Shown here: positions 8,823-17,412 of the stretch, one piece after another | Layout: each line of letters starts with the position of its first letter | How positions within the stretch are numbered: position 1 is the stretch's first letter | NCBI GenBank assembly: GCA_963697705.1 | Contig: CAVOPA010000017.1 | Location: 744,001 to 808,000, forward strand | DNA: 64,000 bases | Origin: CAVUCH01 sp963697705 | GTDB taxonomy: Bacteria > Acidobacteriota > Vicinamibacteria > Vicinamibacterales > JAENWD01 | Direction: 5' to 3' | Made by a program: the position numbers and the translations under genes | Notes under the pieces: model-generated | The model's input: only the letters and a program-made list of their open reading frames with translations | Told to the model about the DNA's origin: nothing | The model's database searches: none

Positions 8823-10108
8823 TCGCAGCCGGCGGCGCCTCCGACGGCAGGCGTGCCTCGCTGTTCGACACGCCCTCCGATCGGCGCGTCGCCGCGCTCG
8901 CGTGGGCCGCGGCGCTGGCGGCATCCTTCGTCCTCATCGCAATCACCCAGTTCAGAAGCGGTGATCCGGACTCGAACGTCTACGCGGGCATCTCCGCCCG
9001 CCTCGCCACTGAGCCGCTCGAGCGCTGGATTGCGCCGGAATGGTGGGGCCAGTGGAAGTTCGAGGGGCCCTTCCGGGAACATCCGATCGGCATCTTCATT
9101 CTTCCGGCGCTTGCCGCCCGGCTCGGATACCCGGCATCGCAGGCGGCCTACGCCGTCAACGGCCTGTTCCAGGCCGCGTCGATTCTCCTGCTGCAGCTGA
9201 TCGCCGTGCAGCTCGTGTCGCGCCGGGACGCGCGCGCGCTCGGGTGGATCGTGCAGCTGATGCCGATCGCGTTCGTTTTCCGGATCCGGGCGAACCAGGA
9301 GTACGCGGTGCTGGCCGGCATCCTGCTCGCGGTGCTCGCGACGGAGCGGTCGCGCGAGCGCCCGGCATGGGCGTGGATCACCGCGCTCGGTTTCGTCTGG
9401 GCGCTGCTGGTGAAGGGTGTGTTCGGGTTTGTCGTGCCGATCGCCTGCGGCCTGTGGCTCGCCGCGGCCGGGTGGTCCGATCGCGGGACTGCCGGCCGGC
9501 GCAGCTTCGGCGGCGGCGCCTCGTCTCGGCCCGTCGCTCCCTGGATTGGCCTCGCCCTCGTGCTGCTCGCCGCACCGATCCTGACGATCGCGTACGAGTG
9601 GGCCTATCGCCGCGTGAGCGGCGATTCGTTTCTCGCGTTCTACACCGGGCCTCGCCTCAGGCCCGATGCTGTCGCCGGAGGCGCGATCGACCGTGCGGGG
9701 TACAACATCGTCTGGTACACGGCGCGCCTGGCCTGGTACGCGTTCCCGTGGAGCATCGTCGCGCTCGGTGCGTTGGGCGCGTGGGCGGTTGGTGGGCGCG
9801 GCCCCCAGGACGCACCCGGAGGGGATCGGCGTGCGATGCGCGGCCTCCTTTTCGCGAGCGCCGCGTCGCTCGTCCTGATCGTGTTGTTCTCGTTCTCCGA
9901 TCGGAAAGCCGATCGATTCATCTTCCCTGCCTACTACTTCATGGCCGCGGCCGGCGGGATCGCGGCCATCTGCTCCTCTCCGATCCTGGCCAGGGTCGTA
10001 AATCGGCTCGATCGGCCCTGGGTTCCTGCCGCATGCTGGATCGCGCTCTTTCTGCTGCGCCTCGCAACCGGCTCGCACCTGCCGCAGTTCACGTTCTGGC
10101 GGTCGTAG
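8819..10108 (+). CDS. GT39/ArnT-like membrane glycosyltransferase
   Basis: A 429-residue integral membrane protein with about ten hydrophobic helices. The first periplasmic loop holds the acidic pair in QFRSGDPDSNVYAGISARL and the aromatic GPFREHPIGIF, as in dolichyl/undecaprenyl-phosphate-sugar protein mannosyltransferases (PMT/ArnT family), which use lipid-linked sugar donors on the outer face of the inner membrane. Start: GTG at 8819, inside a GTGA overlap with the HAD gene. The frame is open upstream, but that part is a shadow of the HAD gene. The acceptor (protein, lipid A or glycan) is unknown. Confidence 0.72.
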   Translation: MIAAGGASDGRRASLFDTPSDRRVAALAWAAALAASFVLIAITQFRSGDPDSNVYAGISARLATEPLERWIAPEWWGQWKFEGPFREHPIGIFILPALAARLGYPASQAAYAVNGLFQAASILLLQLIAVQLVSRRDARALGWIVQLMPIAFVFRIRANQEYAVLAGILLAVLATERSRERPAWAWITALGFVWALLVKGVFGFVVPIACGLWLAAAGWSDRGTAGRRSFGGGASSRPVAPWIGLALVLLAAPILTIAYEWAYRRVSGDSFLAFYTGPRLRPDAVAGGAIDRAGYNIVWYTARLAWYAFPWSIVALGALGAWAVGGRGPQDAPGGDRRAMRGLLFASAASLVLIVLFSFSDRKADRFIFPAYYFMAAAGGIAAICSSPILARVVNRLDRPWVPAACWIALFLLRLATGSHLPQFTFWRS

Positions 10109-10223
10109 CCGCTGCCTACCTCGCCGGCGTCAAGCCGCGCGCCGGACTACTGCGGGATTCGACGCGCGTCTGCTCGCTCCGCTCGTATAGACTGCAGCCT
10201 CCGGCAGCGGCCCCGAGCAACCG

Positions 10224-10430
10224 ATGACACTCCTTCTTGGCTCCCGGATAGGCCGTTACGAGATCCGCGCACCGCTCGGCGCCGGCGGCATGGGAGAGGT
10301 GTACGTGGCGCACGACCCGAACCTCGGGCGGGACGTCGCCATCAAGGTGCTGCCCTCGGCGTTCTCAGCGGATCCTGACCGGCTCGCGCGCTTCGCACTG
10401 GAGGCGCGCGCGGCAGGCGGCCGGCAGTAA
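10224..10430 (+). pseudogene. Truncated Ser/Thr protein kinase (N-lobe remnant)
   Basis: The 68 codons encode only the start of a PknB-type kinase: glycine-rich loop GAGGMGEVYVAHD, then the ATP-anchoring lysine in DVAIKVLPSAF and the start of helix C, DRLARFALEARAA. The reading frame then stops. No frame downstream continues with the expected helix, HRD or DFG motifs. A REP-like hairpin lies 59 bases beyond the break. Most likely a deletion remnant; not a functional kinase. Confidence 0.8.
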
Positions 10431-10488
10431 CCGTAGACATGAACTGGACGGCCAGCCTGAAACCGTGAGCGGGGGCCGCTTGCTTCTC

Positions 10489-10512
10489 GTAGTGCCCGCC
10501 TTCAGGCGGGCC
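10489..10512. repeat. REP-like hairpin, TTCA tetraloop
   Basis: GTAGT is followed by the stem GCCCGCC, loop TTCA and stem GGCGGGC. Identical core to the copies upstream of rlmB at 39 kb. It sits between the kinase remnant and the aldo/keto reductase gene. Confidence 0.8.
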
Positions 10513-10534
10513 TGGACCGAGCACCCGAGACGCG

Positions 10535-11485
10535 TCACGCGTCCATGTGTCCCCGGTAGAACGCTGCGACCGCCGCCTGCTGTGGCGCCACGCTCTTCCT
10601 GACGCGATCGATTTCCTGCTCGCTCAACGGCGTGAACCCGCGCGCGATCGCGATGTTCTCCGCGACGAACTCGCGCTTCGGCATGCCGATGACGACGGTC
10701 GACACCGGCAACGTGAGCGCGTAGCGGAGCAGGCTCGAGATGTCGGTCTTGCCGGGGCCGGCGCCCACCAGCTTCTCCTGGCTCGTCACCTTCATCAGGC
10801 TGACGCCCATGTTCTTCTTCTTCGCGGCCGGCAAGGCGAGCTCCTCGAACTGCAGCGCCCGCGCGGGGTTCATCGCCATCTGCACGCAGTCGAGATCGTT
10901 CTGCTCGATCGCCTTCGCCATCACCGCGCCGTCGGTGTGGCTGGTCATCCCGATCGCCCGGGTGACCTTCTGGTCGCGCAGCTGGTACAGCGCCTTGATC
11001 GCGCCGTCAGGCGCCGTGATCGCGGCGAGGTCCTGCTCGTCGCCGAGGTCGTGCATGTGGAGGACGTCGAGGTGGTCGGTCTGCAGGCGCTTCAGGCTCG
11101 CTTCGACCTGCCGCAGTGCCGCGTCGCGCGTCCGGGCGGAGCGCGGAATCTTGGTCGCGAGCACGACCTCGCTCCGCCGCGTGCGCATGACCTGCCCGAC
11201 GCGGCGCTCGCTCTCGCCATTGCCATATGCGATCGCGGTATCGAGGTAGCGGATGCCCTGGTCGATCGCCCCGTTCAGCACGTCGAGGGCGGTGGCCTCC
11301 TCTTCGTACATCAGGAACCGGCTGCCGCACCCGAACGCAAGGCAGGTGACCTGGAGTCCCGTTCGCCCGAAGGCGCGCGTCGGCAGCGCGGCGGCCGCGC
11401 CTGCATGAACGGATGCCGCGGCAACGCCAGCAGCCGTTAGTGTGGTCGCCTCGATGAACTCGCGCCGCGTGATCCGTGTGGCCAT
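10535..11485 (-). CDS. Tat-exported aldo/keto reductase
   Basis: A 316-residue NAD(P)H-dependent oxidoreductase with an N-terminal twin-arginine signal (TRITRREFIEATTLTAAGVAAASVHAG), so it is probably exported folded to the periplasm. The TIM-barrel catalytic set is visible: Asp and Tyr in YLDTAIAYGNGESE, Lys in VLATKIP and His in VLHMHDLG. The cofactor-binding end is around MPKREFVAENIAIA. I chose the ATG at 11483-11485, which places the RR motif at the proper position; the frame is open 18 codons upstream. Substrate unknown. Such Tat-linked aldo/keto reductases are frequent in acidobacteria and planctomycetes. Confidence 0.87.
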   Translation of the reverse strand: MATRITRREFIEATTLTAAGVAAASVHAGAAAALPTRAFGRTGLQVTCLAFGCGSRFLMYEEEATALDVLNGAIDQGIRYLDTAIAYGNGESERRVGQVMRTRRSEVVLATKIPRSARTRDAALRQVEASLKRLQTDHLDVLHMHDLGDEQDLAAITAPDGAIKALYQLRDQKVTRAIGMTSHTDGAVMAKAIEQNDLDCVQMAMNPARALQFEELALPAAKKKNMGVSLMKVTSQEKLVGAGPGKTDISSLLRYALTLPVSTVVIGMPKREFVAENIAIARGFTPLSEQEIDRVRKSVAPQQAAVAAFYRGHMDA

Positions 11486-11613
11486 GCGTCTCACCTCGTG
11501 GTTGGATCCGTCACTGTCGTGCGGTGCCCCGCGCATCATACCCTGCCTGTTTCACCGCTTACAGGGGAGCGGCGATCCTGCCCGGCCGCCGTTCGTCATA
11601 AGATCGGCGGTTC

Positions 11614-13296
11614 ATGGTGCCGCCCGACCGCGAGCTCGACACGCTGAGGTTCCTCGACCGCCTCTCCGGCCACCTGAGGGGCGTACAGGAGCCGCAGCAC
11701 GCGCTTCGCTACGTGCTGCGCGAAGCCCGCGACTTCCTTGGCGCCGACCGCGGGTGTGTCGCGGTCGCGCGCGACCGGCAGTCACCGGCACAGGTGATCT
11801 TCGGCCTGCCGAACTCGGGCGAGTGGGACGTGGAGCTGCTCGCCCGGTTCATCCGCGTGGAGCGTCCGGTCCGCCCGGCCGACATGGCCGTCGTGCCGAT
11901 CACGAGACGCGGACGAGGGTGGGCCGCGCTGGCGCTGGTGCGCGACGGCCGCCCGTACTCCCGCGGTGACAAGCGCCTGCTGCTGCGGGTCGCGGCGCTC
12001 GTCTCGGATCGGATCGCGCAGATGGATCGCGACCGGATGCTGGAGGTGCGCGACCGCATCGACCGCAAGATCCGCGAGCAGCTGCACCCGAAGGATCTCT
12101 TCTACCAGATCCTCGATGGCCTCCGCTCGCTCACCCGGTACGATCACTCGTCGGCGCTCCTCATCCGCGAAGACGGCGGCGACGCGATGGCGATCGCCGC
12201 CGAGCAGATCGCCTGGACCAAGGCCAAGAGCGTCCGCATCGGCCAGCCGCGGCCGTTCGGCGCGGAGGTGCGGGACGCGCTCGACCAGGGCCGCGTCTGC
12301 GGCTTCGACCGGCGTGGCGGCCGCTGGGAGGAGTGGGACGGTCGCCCCCTCGCCTTCCTGGCGGAGTGGCTCGACTTCAGCGATGACGCGCCCGGCGGCC
12401 GGCGGGAGCAGTCAATCCTCTGCGCACCGCTCGTCGGACGTGACGGCGTGTTCGGCGTCCTCAAGGTGGCGGCCAGCGACGCCGGGCGGCTGACCCGCTA
12501 CGACGCCGATCTGGTGGACCGCTTCCGCTCGCAGGCGGCCCAGGCCATCGCGAGCCTGCAGCGCGCCGAGTCCCTCGAGGCACGCCTGCTGACGGCCGAG
12601 CGGCGGCACGCGATGGCCGAACTGGCGCGCGGCGTCTCGCACGACGTCAACAACGCGCTCGGGTCGATGCTGCCGCTCGTCCAGCAGATGCTCTGCGATC
12701 TGCGCGAGGAGCGGATCGACCGCGCCGTGCTCGCAGCCGATCTCGAGCAGGTGCAGCGCTCCCTGCAGGTCTGCCGCCGCATCTTCGGCGGCATGCTCGC
12801 GTTCGCGCGCGGCGGCGTACGGCGCGCCAGAAACGGGCACGTGCGCACGGCGGTGGAGACGTCGCTCGCGATCCTGAGGAGCGGCATCGAGCGGCGCGGC
12901 GTGCAGCTGTCGATCGAAGTCCCGGACGAGCAGGCCATGCCGCCGGTGGCCTGCGCGCAGTCGGATCTCGAGCAGGTGCTCCTCAACCTGCTCGCCAACG
13001 CCCGCGACGCGACCGATCACGGCGGGACCGTGTCCATCCGCGCCCGTCCCTCGCCAGAGGGCGTGAGTCTCGTCGTCGAGGACACCGGCCAGGGCATCGC
13101 GCCCGAGCACCTGCCGCGGGTGTTCGAGCCGTTCTTCAGCACCAAGGCCAGCGGCAACGGCCTCGGCCTCACGATCTGCCGGTCCATCGTGTGGGAAGCC
13201 GGCGGCACTCTGGACATCGACAGCACCGCGGGCGCCGGCACGCGCGTGCGGGTCACGATTCCGGCCGGCGCCTCACCGGCCGTGCAGACCGCATGA
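11614..13296 (+). CDS. GAF-domain sensor histidine kinase
   Basis: A 560-residue soluble kinase. It has two GAF-like regions (about 15-135 and 150-315, separated by a helical linker), a dimerisation/phosphoacceptor helix with H343 in ELARGVSHDVNNALG, and an HATPase domain with N-box LLNLLANARDATD, G1 VEDTGQGIA, F-box FEPFFSTK and G2 GNGLGLTI. No membrane segment is seen, so the signal is probably intracellular. The phosphoacceptor motif HDVNN resembles the HPK4 class. Its stop overlaps the start of the response-regulator gene (ATGA), so they are a cognate pair. Confidence 0.92.
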   Translation: MVPPDRELDTLRFLDRLSGHLRGVQEPQHALRYVLREARDFLGADRGCVAVARDRQSPAQVIFGLPNSGEWDVELLARFIRVERPVRPADMAVVPITRRGRGWAALALVRDGRPYSRGDKRLLLRVAALVSDRIAQMDRDRMLEVRDRIDRKIREQLHPKDLFYQILDGLRSLTRYDHSSALLIREDGGDAMAIAAEQIAWTKAKSVRIGQPRPFGAEVRDALDQGRVCGFDRRGGRWEEWDGRPLAFLAEWLDFSDDAPGGRREQSILCAPLVGRDGVFGVLKVAASDAGRLTRYDADLVDRFRSQAAQAIASLQRAESLEARLLTAERRHAMAELARGVSHDVNNALGSMLPLVQQMLCDLREERIDRAVLAADLEQVQRSLQVCRRIFGGMLAFARGGVRRARNGHVRTAVETSLAILRSGIERRGVQLSIEVPDEQAMPPVACAQSDLEQVLLNLLANARDATDHGGTVSIRARPSPEGVSLVVEDTGQGIAPEHLPRVFEPFFSTKASGNGLGLTICRSIVWEAGGTLDIDSTAGAGTRVRVTIPAGASPAVQTA

Positions 13297-14426
13297 CCCG
13301 CGTTCGCATCCTCGCGGTGGACGACGAGCCGGGAATGCTGCGCGCTATTGGGCGCGTCCTGGGCGCCGCGCACGACGTCACCATCAGCGGCTCGTCGCGC
13401 GAGGCGCTTGCGCGCGCAGCGGCCGCGCCGCCGGACCTGGCCATCCTCGACATCCGGATGCCGGAGCTGGACGGCTTCGAGCTGATGGAGCGTCTCACCG
13501 CGCTGCACCCCAACATCGACGTCATCCTGATGACCGGCAGCATCGACGACCAGGATGAGAAGCTCGTGCGCGCGATCCGCGGCGCCGCCTTCTACTTCAT
13601 TCAGAAGCCGTTCGATCGCGACGTCCTGCGGACACTGGTGGACCGGTGCGTGGAGATGCGGCGGCGGCGTGAGGACAACCGCCGCTACGTCCAGCGCCTC
13701 GAGCGAGAGCTGGACGCCGCCCGCACGTTCCAGCAAGGGCTGCTTCCGGACGCGGAGGCGGTCGCCGGCGGCGTGCGCATCTCCTGTCGCCACACGCCAT
13801 CATCCGAGCTCGGCGGAGACCTGTACGACTACGCTCCAGACCGGTCCGGCGGCACGGCGCTGCTCATCGCCGACGTGGCGGGGCACGGCGCGGCGGCAGC
13901 GATGCTCACGGCGGTCGTGAAGTCGGCATTCCGCGCCTCGGAGCCCGACGGCTACGATCCGCTCGCGGTCACCGAGCGCGTTCGCCGGAGCGTGGCGGCG
14001 TTTGGCGAGGAGCGCTTCGTGACCTTGATCGCGATGCAGATCTCACGGCGCACGCCCGGTCACGAGGGGATGCTCTCGTTCGTGAACGCGGGCCACCCGC
14101 CCGGGCTGCTGTGGAATGCGGGCGGGCGGCTCGAGCGCCTCGCCGCCACCGGCCTGCTCATCTCGCCTGCGCTGCCGTATCTCGGGTGGAACCGAGTGAC
14201 CGTGCCCTTCGCGCCCGGCGATCACGTGCTCCTCTACACCGACGGCGCGACCGATGCGCTCTTCCGTGAGATGGATGGCGAGTCGCGTATCCGGGCGGCG
14301 ATCGCGCAGCACGTGGCGGGCGGACCTGGCCTGCTCGACGCCATCCTCGCCGACATCGGCTGCCACCGTCCGCACCGCGCGCCCGAGGACGACATCACGT
14401 TGGTAACGGCCACGCTGTCTGCGTGA
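13293..14426 (+). CDS. Response regulator with PP2C (SpoIIE/RsbU) phosphatase output
   Basis: A 377-residue protein: receiver domain (1-120) with acidic pair D10-D11, phosphoacceptor D53 in LAILDIRMPELDG and conserved lysine in FIQKPF; a short helical linker (about 125-155); then a PP2C/SpoIIE domain with ELGGDLYDY and LIADVAGHGAAAAMLTAVVK, whose aspartates bind metal. Such proteins dephosphorylate STAS anti-sigma antagonists, linking a two-component signal to partner-switch control of a sigma factor. A STAS protein is encoded at 3547; the connection is inference. Start: ATG in a four-base overlap with the kinase gene. Confidence 0.93.
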   Translation: MTRVRILAVDDEPGMLRAIGRVLGAAHDVTISGSSREALARAAAAPPDLAILDIRMPELDGFELMERLTALHPNIDVILMTGSIDDQDEKLVRAIRGAAFYFIQKPFDRDVLRTLVDRCVEMRRRREDNRRYVQRLERELDAARTFQQGLLPDAEAVAGGVRISCRHTPSSELGGDLYDYAPDRSGGTALLIADVAGHGAAAAMLTAVVKSAFRASEPDGYDPLAVTERVRRSVAAFGEERFVTLIAMQISRRTPGHEGMLSFVNAGHPPGLLWNAGGRLERLAATGLLISPALPYLGWNRVTVPFAPGDHVLLYTDGATDALFREMDGESRIRAAIAQHVAGGPGLLDAILADIGCHRPHRAPEDDITLVTATLSA

Positions 14427-14432
14427 TCGAAG

Positions 14433-14549
14433 GCGATTCACTTGTGTAGCCCCGATTTGCAGGGCTGAAGCCCTGCCCCACATCGCGCCGATTGCAGGGC
14501 TGAAGCCCTGCCCCACGTCAGATGCGGTGACAACGCCAGGCGAGCACCA
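14433..14549. repeat. BIME-like REP element, variant copy A
   Basis: Shares the ends GCGATTCACTTGTGTAG and GCGGTGACAAC...GCGAGCACC with copies at 23.7 and 29.5 kb. The left hairpin is missing; instead the hairpin GCAGGGC-TGAA-GCCCTGC appears twice. Confidence 0.75.
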
Positions 14550-14591
14550 CTTTGCCCTGCCCGGCCGTCTCGCTGGCCCGGCGGTTGTAGA

Positions 14592-15108
14592 ATGGCGCCG
14601 GAGATCACCCTGCCGTCCACGTCCGACTCCTCTCACGTCGATGTCGCCGCGGTCATGGCCGATCTGCAGGGGCGCGTACGTGCCAGGCTGCGGGAGCGAC
14701 TGGCGGCGAGCGGATCGGTGGAGTTCGAGGATGCGGAGATCTTCGACGCCGTCGCCCGCGTGTTCCGGCGTGGGCTCGATGCGCGCGATCGCGGCGACCT
14801 GCTCCTGCCCGAACTGCTGCCCGACGAGGAAGACTGGCGTGTCGACACGCCGCTACGACTCTCCACTCACCGTCCCTTGATAGGCGGCGTGCTCCTGTTC
14901 GTCAAGACACGCGTGCTGCTCCCGCTGAACCGCTGGTTGTACCGAGTACACCCGTGAGCACTTCCGGCGGCAGCACCAGGTGAACCTCGCCCTGTTCGCC
15001 TGCCTTGAATCGCTCGCTATCGAGAACGCACGCTTGCGGCAGGACGTGGACGCGTTGCGCCGCACCGATCCGGCTTTCCCGACCGGCGCGCCGCGGCCCG
15101 GTCGATGA
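14592..15108 (+). CDS. Conserved hypothetical protein, interrupted by a +1 frameshift near 14943
   Basis: The first frame gives 121 residues (MAPEITLPSTSD... to LNRWLYRVHP) and stops at 14957. Dropping one C of the pair at 14942-14943 restores a frame that reads YEYTREHFRRQHQVNLALF and continues to a TGA at 15106-15108, which overlaps the ATG of the next gene as ATGA. That overlap and the even protein composition support one original gene of about 171 residues. The product has an acidic N-terminal half and a short hydrophobic stretch (LIGGVLLFVKTRVLLPL). Function not recognised; its place before a GT4 gene suggests a glycan-related role. Confidence 0.65.
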
Positions 15109-16268
15109 AGCTCGCATGTGTCGTCCACCGCTACGGCACGGACGTCACCGGCGGATCCGAAGCGCACTGCCGCTCGATTGCGGAACGCCTCGCCCTGCGG
15201 CACGACGTCACCGTACTGACGACGTGCGCGAAGAACTACGTCACCTGGCGCAACGCGTACCCGGCGGGGGAGACGAACGTCAACGGCGTCCGCATGCATC
15301 GGTTTCGGGTCGAGCGGTCCCGCCATCTCCACGCCTTTCACGACATCAGCGACCTGGTGTTCACGGGCGCCGCGTCGCTCGAGGAGCAGGCGCGCTGGTT
15401 CGACGAAAACGGTCCCTTCGTGCCCGGCCTGATCGAGCACGTGCGAACGCACGCGCCGGCGTACGACCGGATTCTGTTCTGGTCGTACCGCTACTACCCG
15501 GCCTTTCACGGCGTGCAGGCCGCACCAGAGCGCGCGGTGCTCGTGCCGACCGCCGAGGAGGATCCGCTGATCCACGCGCCGATTCTCTCGTCGTACTTCG
15601 CGCGGCCGAAGGGTTATCTCTTCCTGACGGCCGAAGAACGCGATCTCGTGACCGCGCGCATCGAAGGCGCCATTCCGCCGTTCGCGATCATCGGCGCCGG
15701 CCTCGAGGCGGCGGCCGCCACGCCGGCGCGCGAGGTGCTCGACTCTTTGGGGATCCCGCAGGCGTTCCTGCTCTACATGGGCCGCATCGAACGGAACAAG
15801 GGTTGCGAAACGCTGTTCCGATACTTCGATGCCTACCTGGCCGAAGGCCGCACGGCGATCCCGCTGGTCATGGCGGGACCGGCCATCATGCCGATTCCGG
15901 AGCACCCGCTGATTCGGCCGCTCGGGTATGTGCCGGATGACGTCCGTGACGCGCTGCTCGCGCACGCCCGGGCGCTCGTCGTGCCGTCGCCGTACGAAAG
16001 CCTCAGCATGGTGCTCCTCGAAGCCTGGAACCAGGGCGTGCCAGCCCTGGTGAACGCACGCTGTCGTGTGCTCAAGGGGCAGGTCGAGCGCGCGGACGGC
16101 GGCCTGCACTACGCGAACGTGCGCGAGTTCTGCGAAGGGCTGGAGCTGCTGGTACGCGAGCCGGACCTCGCACGCACGCTGGGCGCACAGGGGCGGGCCT
16201 ACGTTGATCGCGAGTACAGGTGGCCGGTCGTGATGGACCGCCTCGAATCGCTGCTGGCGCACACATGA
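15105..16268 (+). CDS. GT4-family glycosyltransferase
   Basis: A 387-residue GT-B enzyme. The N-terminal acceptor domain starts MKLACVVHRYGTDVTGGSEAHCR, with the glycine-rich motif of GT4 enzymes. The C-terminal nucleotide-sugar domain has YMGRIERNKGCETLFRYF and the E-x7-E element VPSPYESLSMVLLEAWNQG. It is translationally coupled to the frameshifted upstream gene. It faces the minus-strand heptose/O-antigen operon and probably acts on the same surface glycan. Donor sugar unknown. Confidence 0.85.
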   Translation: MKLACVVHRYGTDVTGGSEAHCRSIAERLALRHDVTVLTTCAKNYVTWRNAYPAGETNVNGVRMHRFRVERSRHLHAFHDISDLVFTGAASLEEQARWFDENGPFVPGLIEHVRTHAPAYDRILFWSYRYYPAFHGVQAAPERAVLVPTAEEDPLIHAPILSSYFARPKGYLFLTAEERDLVTARIEGAIPPFAIIGAGLEAAAATPAREVLDSLGIPQAFLLYMGRIERNKGCETLFRYFDAYLAEGRTAIPLVMAGPAIMPIPEHPLIRPLGYVPDDVRDALLAHARALVVPSPYESLSMVLLEAWNQGVPALVNARCRVLKGQVERADGGLHYANVREFCEGLELLVREPDLARTLGAQGRAYVDREYRWPVVMDRLESLLAHT

Positions 16269-16304
16269 GCGGCCGCAGGCGGCCCGAGCCTGCCCGCCCG
16301 CCGC

Positions 16305-16404
16305 TGGCTCCAGGCTCCGGGCTCCAGGCTCCGGGGCTTGTCCGGTCTCTGGCGCAGACGGCCTTGGAGCCGAAAACGCTGCCTGGAGCCTGGAGCCCGG
16401 AGTC
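16305..16404. repeat. Heptamer array, GGCTCCA type, inverted arms
   Basis: Units GGCTCCA and GGCTCCG on the left, reverse-complement units on the right. The 18-base segments at 16315-16332 and 16385-16402 are perfect inverted repeats separated by 52 bases. A core GGGGCTTGTCCGG lies at 16333-16345, recurring in the 63.5 and 63.75 kb arrays. It lies between two convergent genes and could act as a bidirectional terminator. Confidence 0.85.
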
Positions 16405-16407
16405 CTC

Positions 16408-17412
16408 CTACTTGCCGATCGCGTGCAGCAGTTCCTGCGGCGTGACCGTCGCCGGGCCGAACTTCCCGACGACCACGCCTGCCGCGTAGTTGGCGAGGCG
16501 GGCGGCTTCGGCTGAGGCGCCGCCGGCGGCGAGCGCCAGGCCGAGCGTCGCGATGACCGTGTCGCCCGCCCCGGTCACATCCGCCACTTCCCGCGCGGTC
16601 GCCGGCAGGTGACCCTCTGAGGCATCGTCGAGCAGCCACATGCCGTGCTCGCCGCGCGTGATCAACACGCCGGACGCGCCGGCGCGGTCGCGGAACGCCC
16701 GCGCAGCCATCCGGGCGTCGTCCTCTCCCCGAATCCGCAGGTGTGTGGCGATCTCCGCCTCGTGGTGGTTCGGTGTCACGAGGGTGGCGCCTGCGTAGTA
16801 GTCGAGGTGGGGGATCTTCGGGTCGACGAGCAGCGGCACGCCGCGGGCCTGTGCGAGCGCGACGAGGCGCGCCACCAGCGTGCGCGTGACCGTCCCCTTG
16901 AGGTAATCGGAAATGACGATGGCCTGTACCGTGCCGATGAGCGCCGCCGCGCCATCGATGAGGGCCGTTTCGATGGTGCCCTGCGCTTCCCTGTCGGTCT
17001 CGTAGTCCACCCGGGCGACCTGCTGGTTGCGCGTGGTCACGACACGCATCTTCGTCGTCGTTCGCCGATCGGGATCGGTCAGCAGTCCATTCGAGGCGAT
17101 GCCGTGGCTGTCGAGCCCGGCGCGCAGTGTGACGGCCGCCGTGTCTGCCCCGACGAGTCCCAGGAGGTGCACCCGCCCGCCGAGCCCGGCGACGTTGGCG
17201 GCCACATTCGCCGCACCGCCGACGCGGCTCTCCTCGTGATCGAACGCCACGATGGGCACCGGCGCTTCAGGCGAGATGCGGTCGACACGCCCGACCAGGA
17301 ACTGATCGAGCATGACATCTCCCACCACCATGACCGACGCCCGGGTGAAGCCTTCGACGATGGCGCGGGCGCGGTCGGGCGAGAGCGGCGGAAGGGTCAG
17401 GGCAGCCGTCAC
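16408..17412 (-). CDS. rfaE1: D-glycero-beta-D-manno-heptose-7-phosphate kinase
   Basis: A 334-residue PfkB/ribokinase-fold kinase matching the first domain of HldE: it phosphorylates heptose-7-phosphate at C1 for ADP-heptose synthesis. Landmarks are VMVVGDVMLDQFLVGRVDRISPEAPVPI at the N-terminus, GGAANVAANVAGLGG, and the catalytic VTGAGDTVIA near the C-terminus. The HldE second (nucleotidyltransferase) domain is absent, so a separate rfaE2/hldC would be needed; none is in the window. Start: GTG at 17412, in a GTGA overlap with the O-antigen ligase gene. Confidence 0.9.
   Translation of the reverse strand: MTAALTLPPLSPDRARAIVEGFTRASVMVVGDVMLDQFLVGRVDRISPEAPVPIVAFDHEESRVGGAANVAANVAGLGGRVHLLGLVGADTAAVTLRAGLDSHGIASNGLLTDPDRRTTTKMRVVTTRNQQVARVDYETDREAQGTIETALIDGAAALIGTVQAIVISDYLKGTVTRTLVARLVALAQARGVPLLVDPKIPHLDYYAGATLVTPNHHEAEIATHLRIRGEDDARMAARAFRDRAGASGVLITRGEHGMWLLDDASEGHLPATAREVADVTGAGDTVIATLGLALAAGGASAEAARLANYAAGVVVGKFGPATVTPQELLHAIGK

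Noticed and set aside
10431..10534. Frameshifted continuation of the Ser/Thr kinase
   Set aside because: No frame carries the helix C, HRD or DFG motifs; the sequence passes into repeat DNA.
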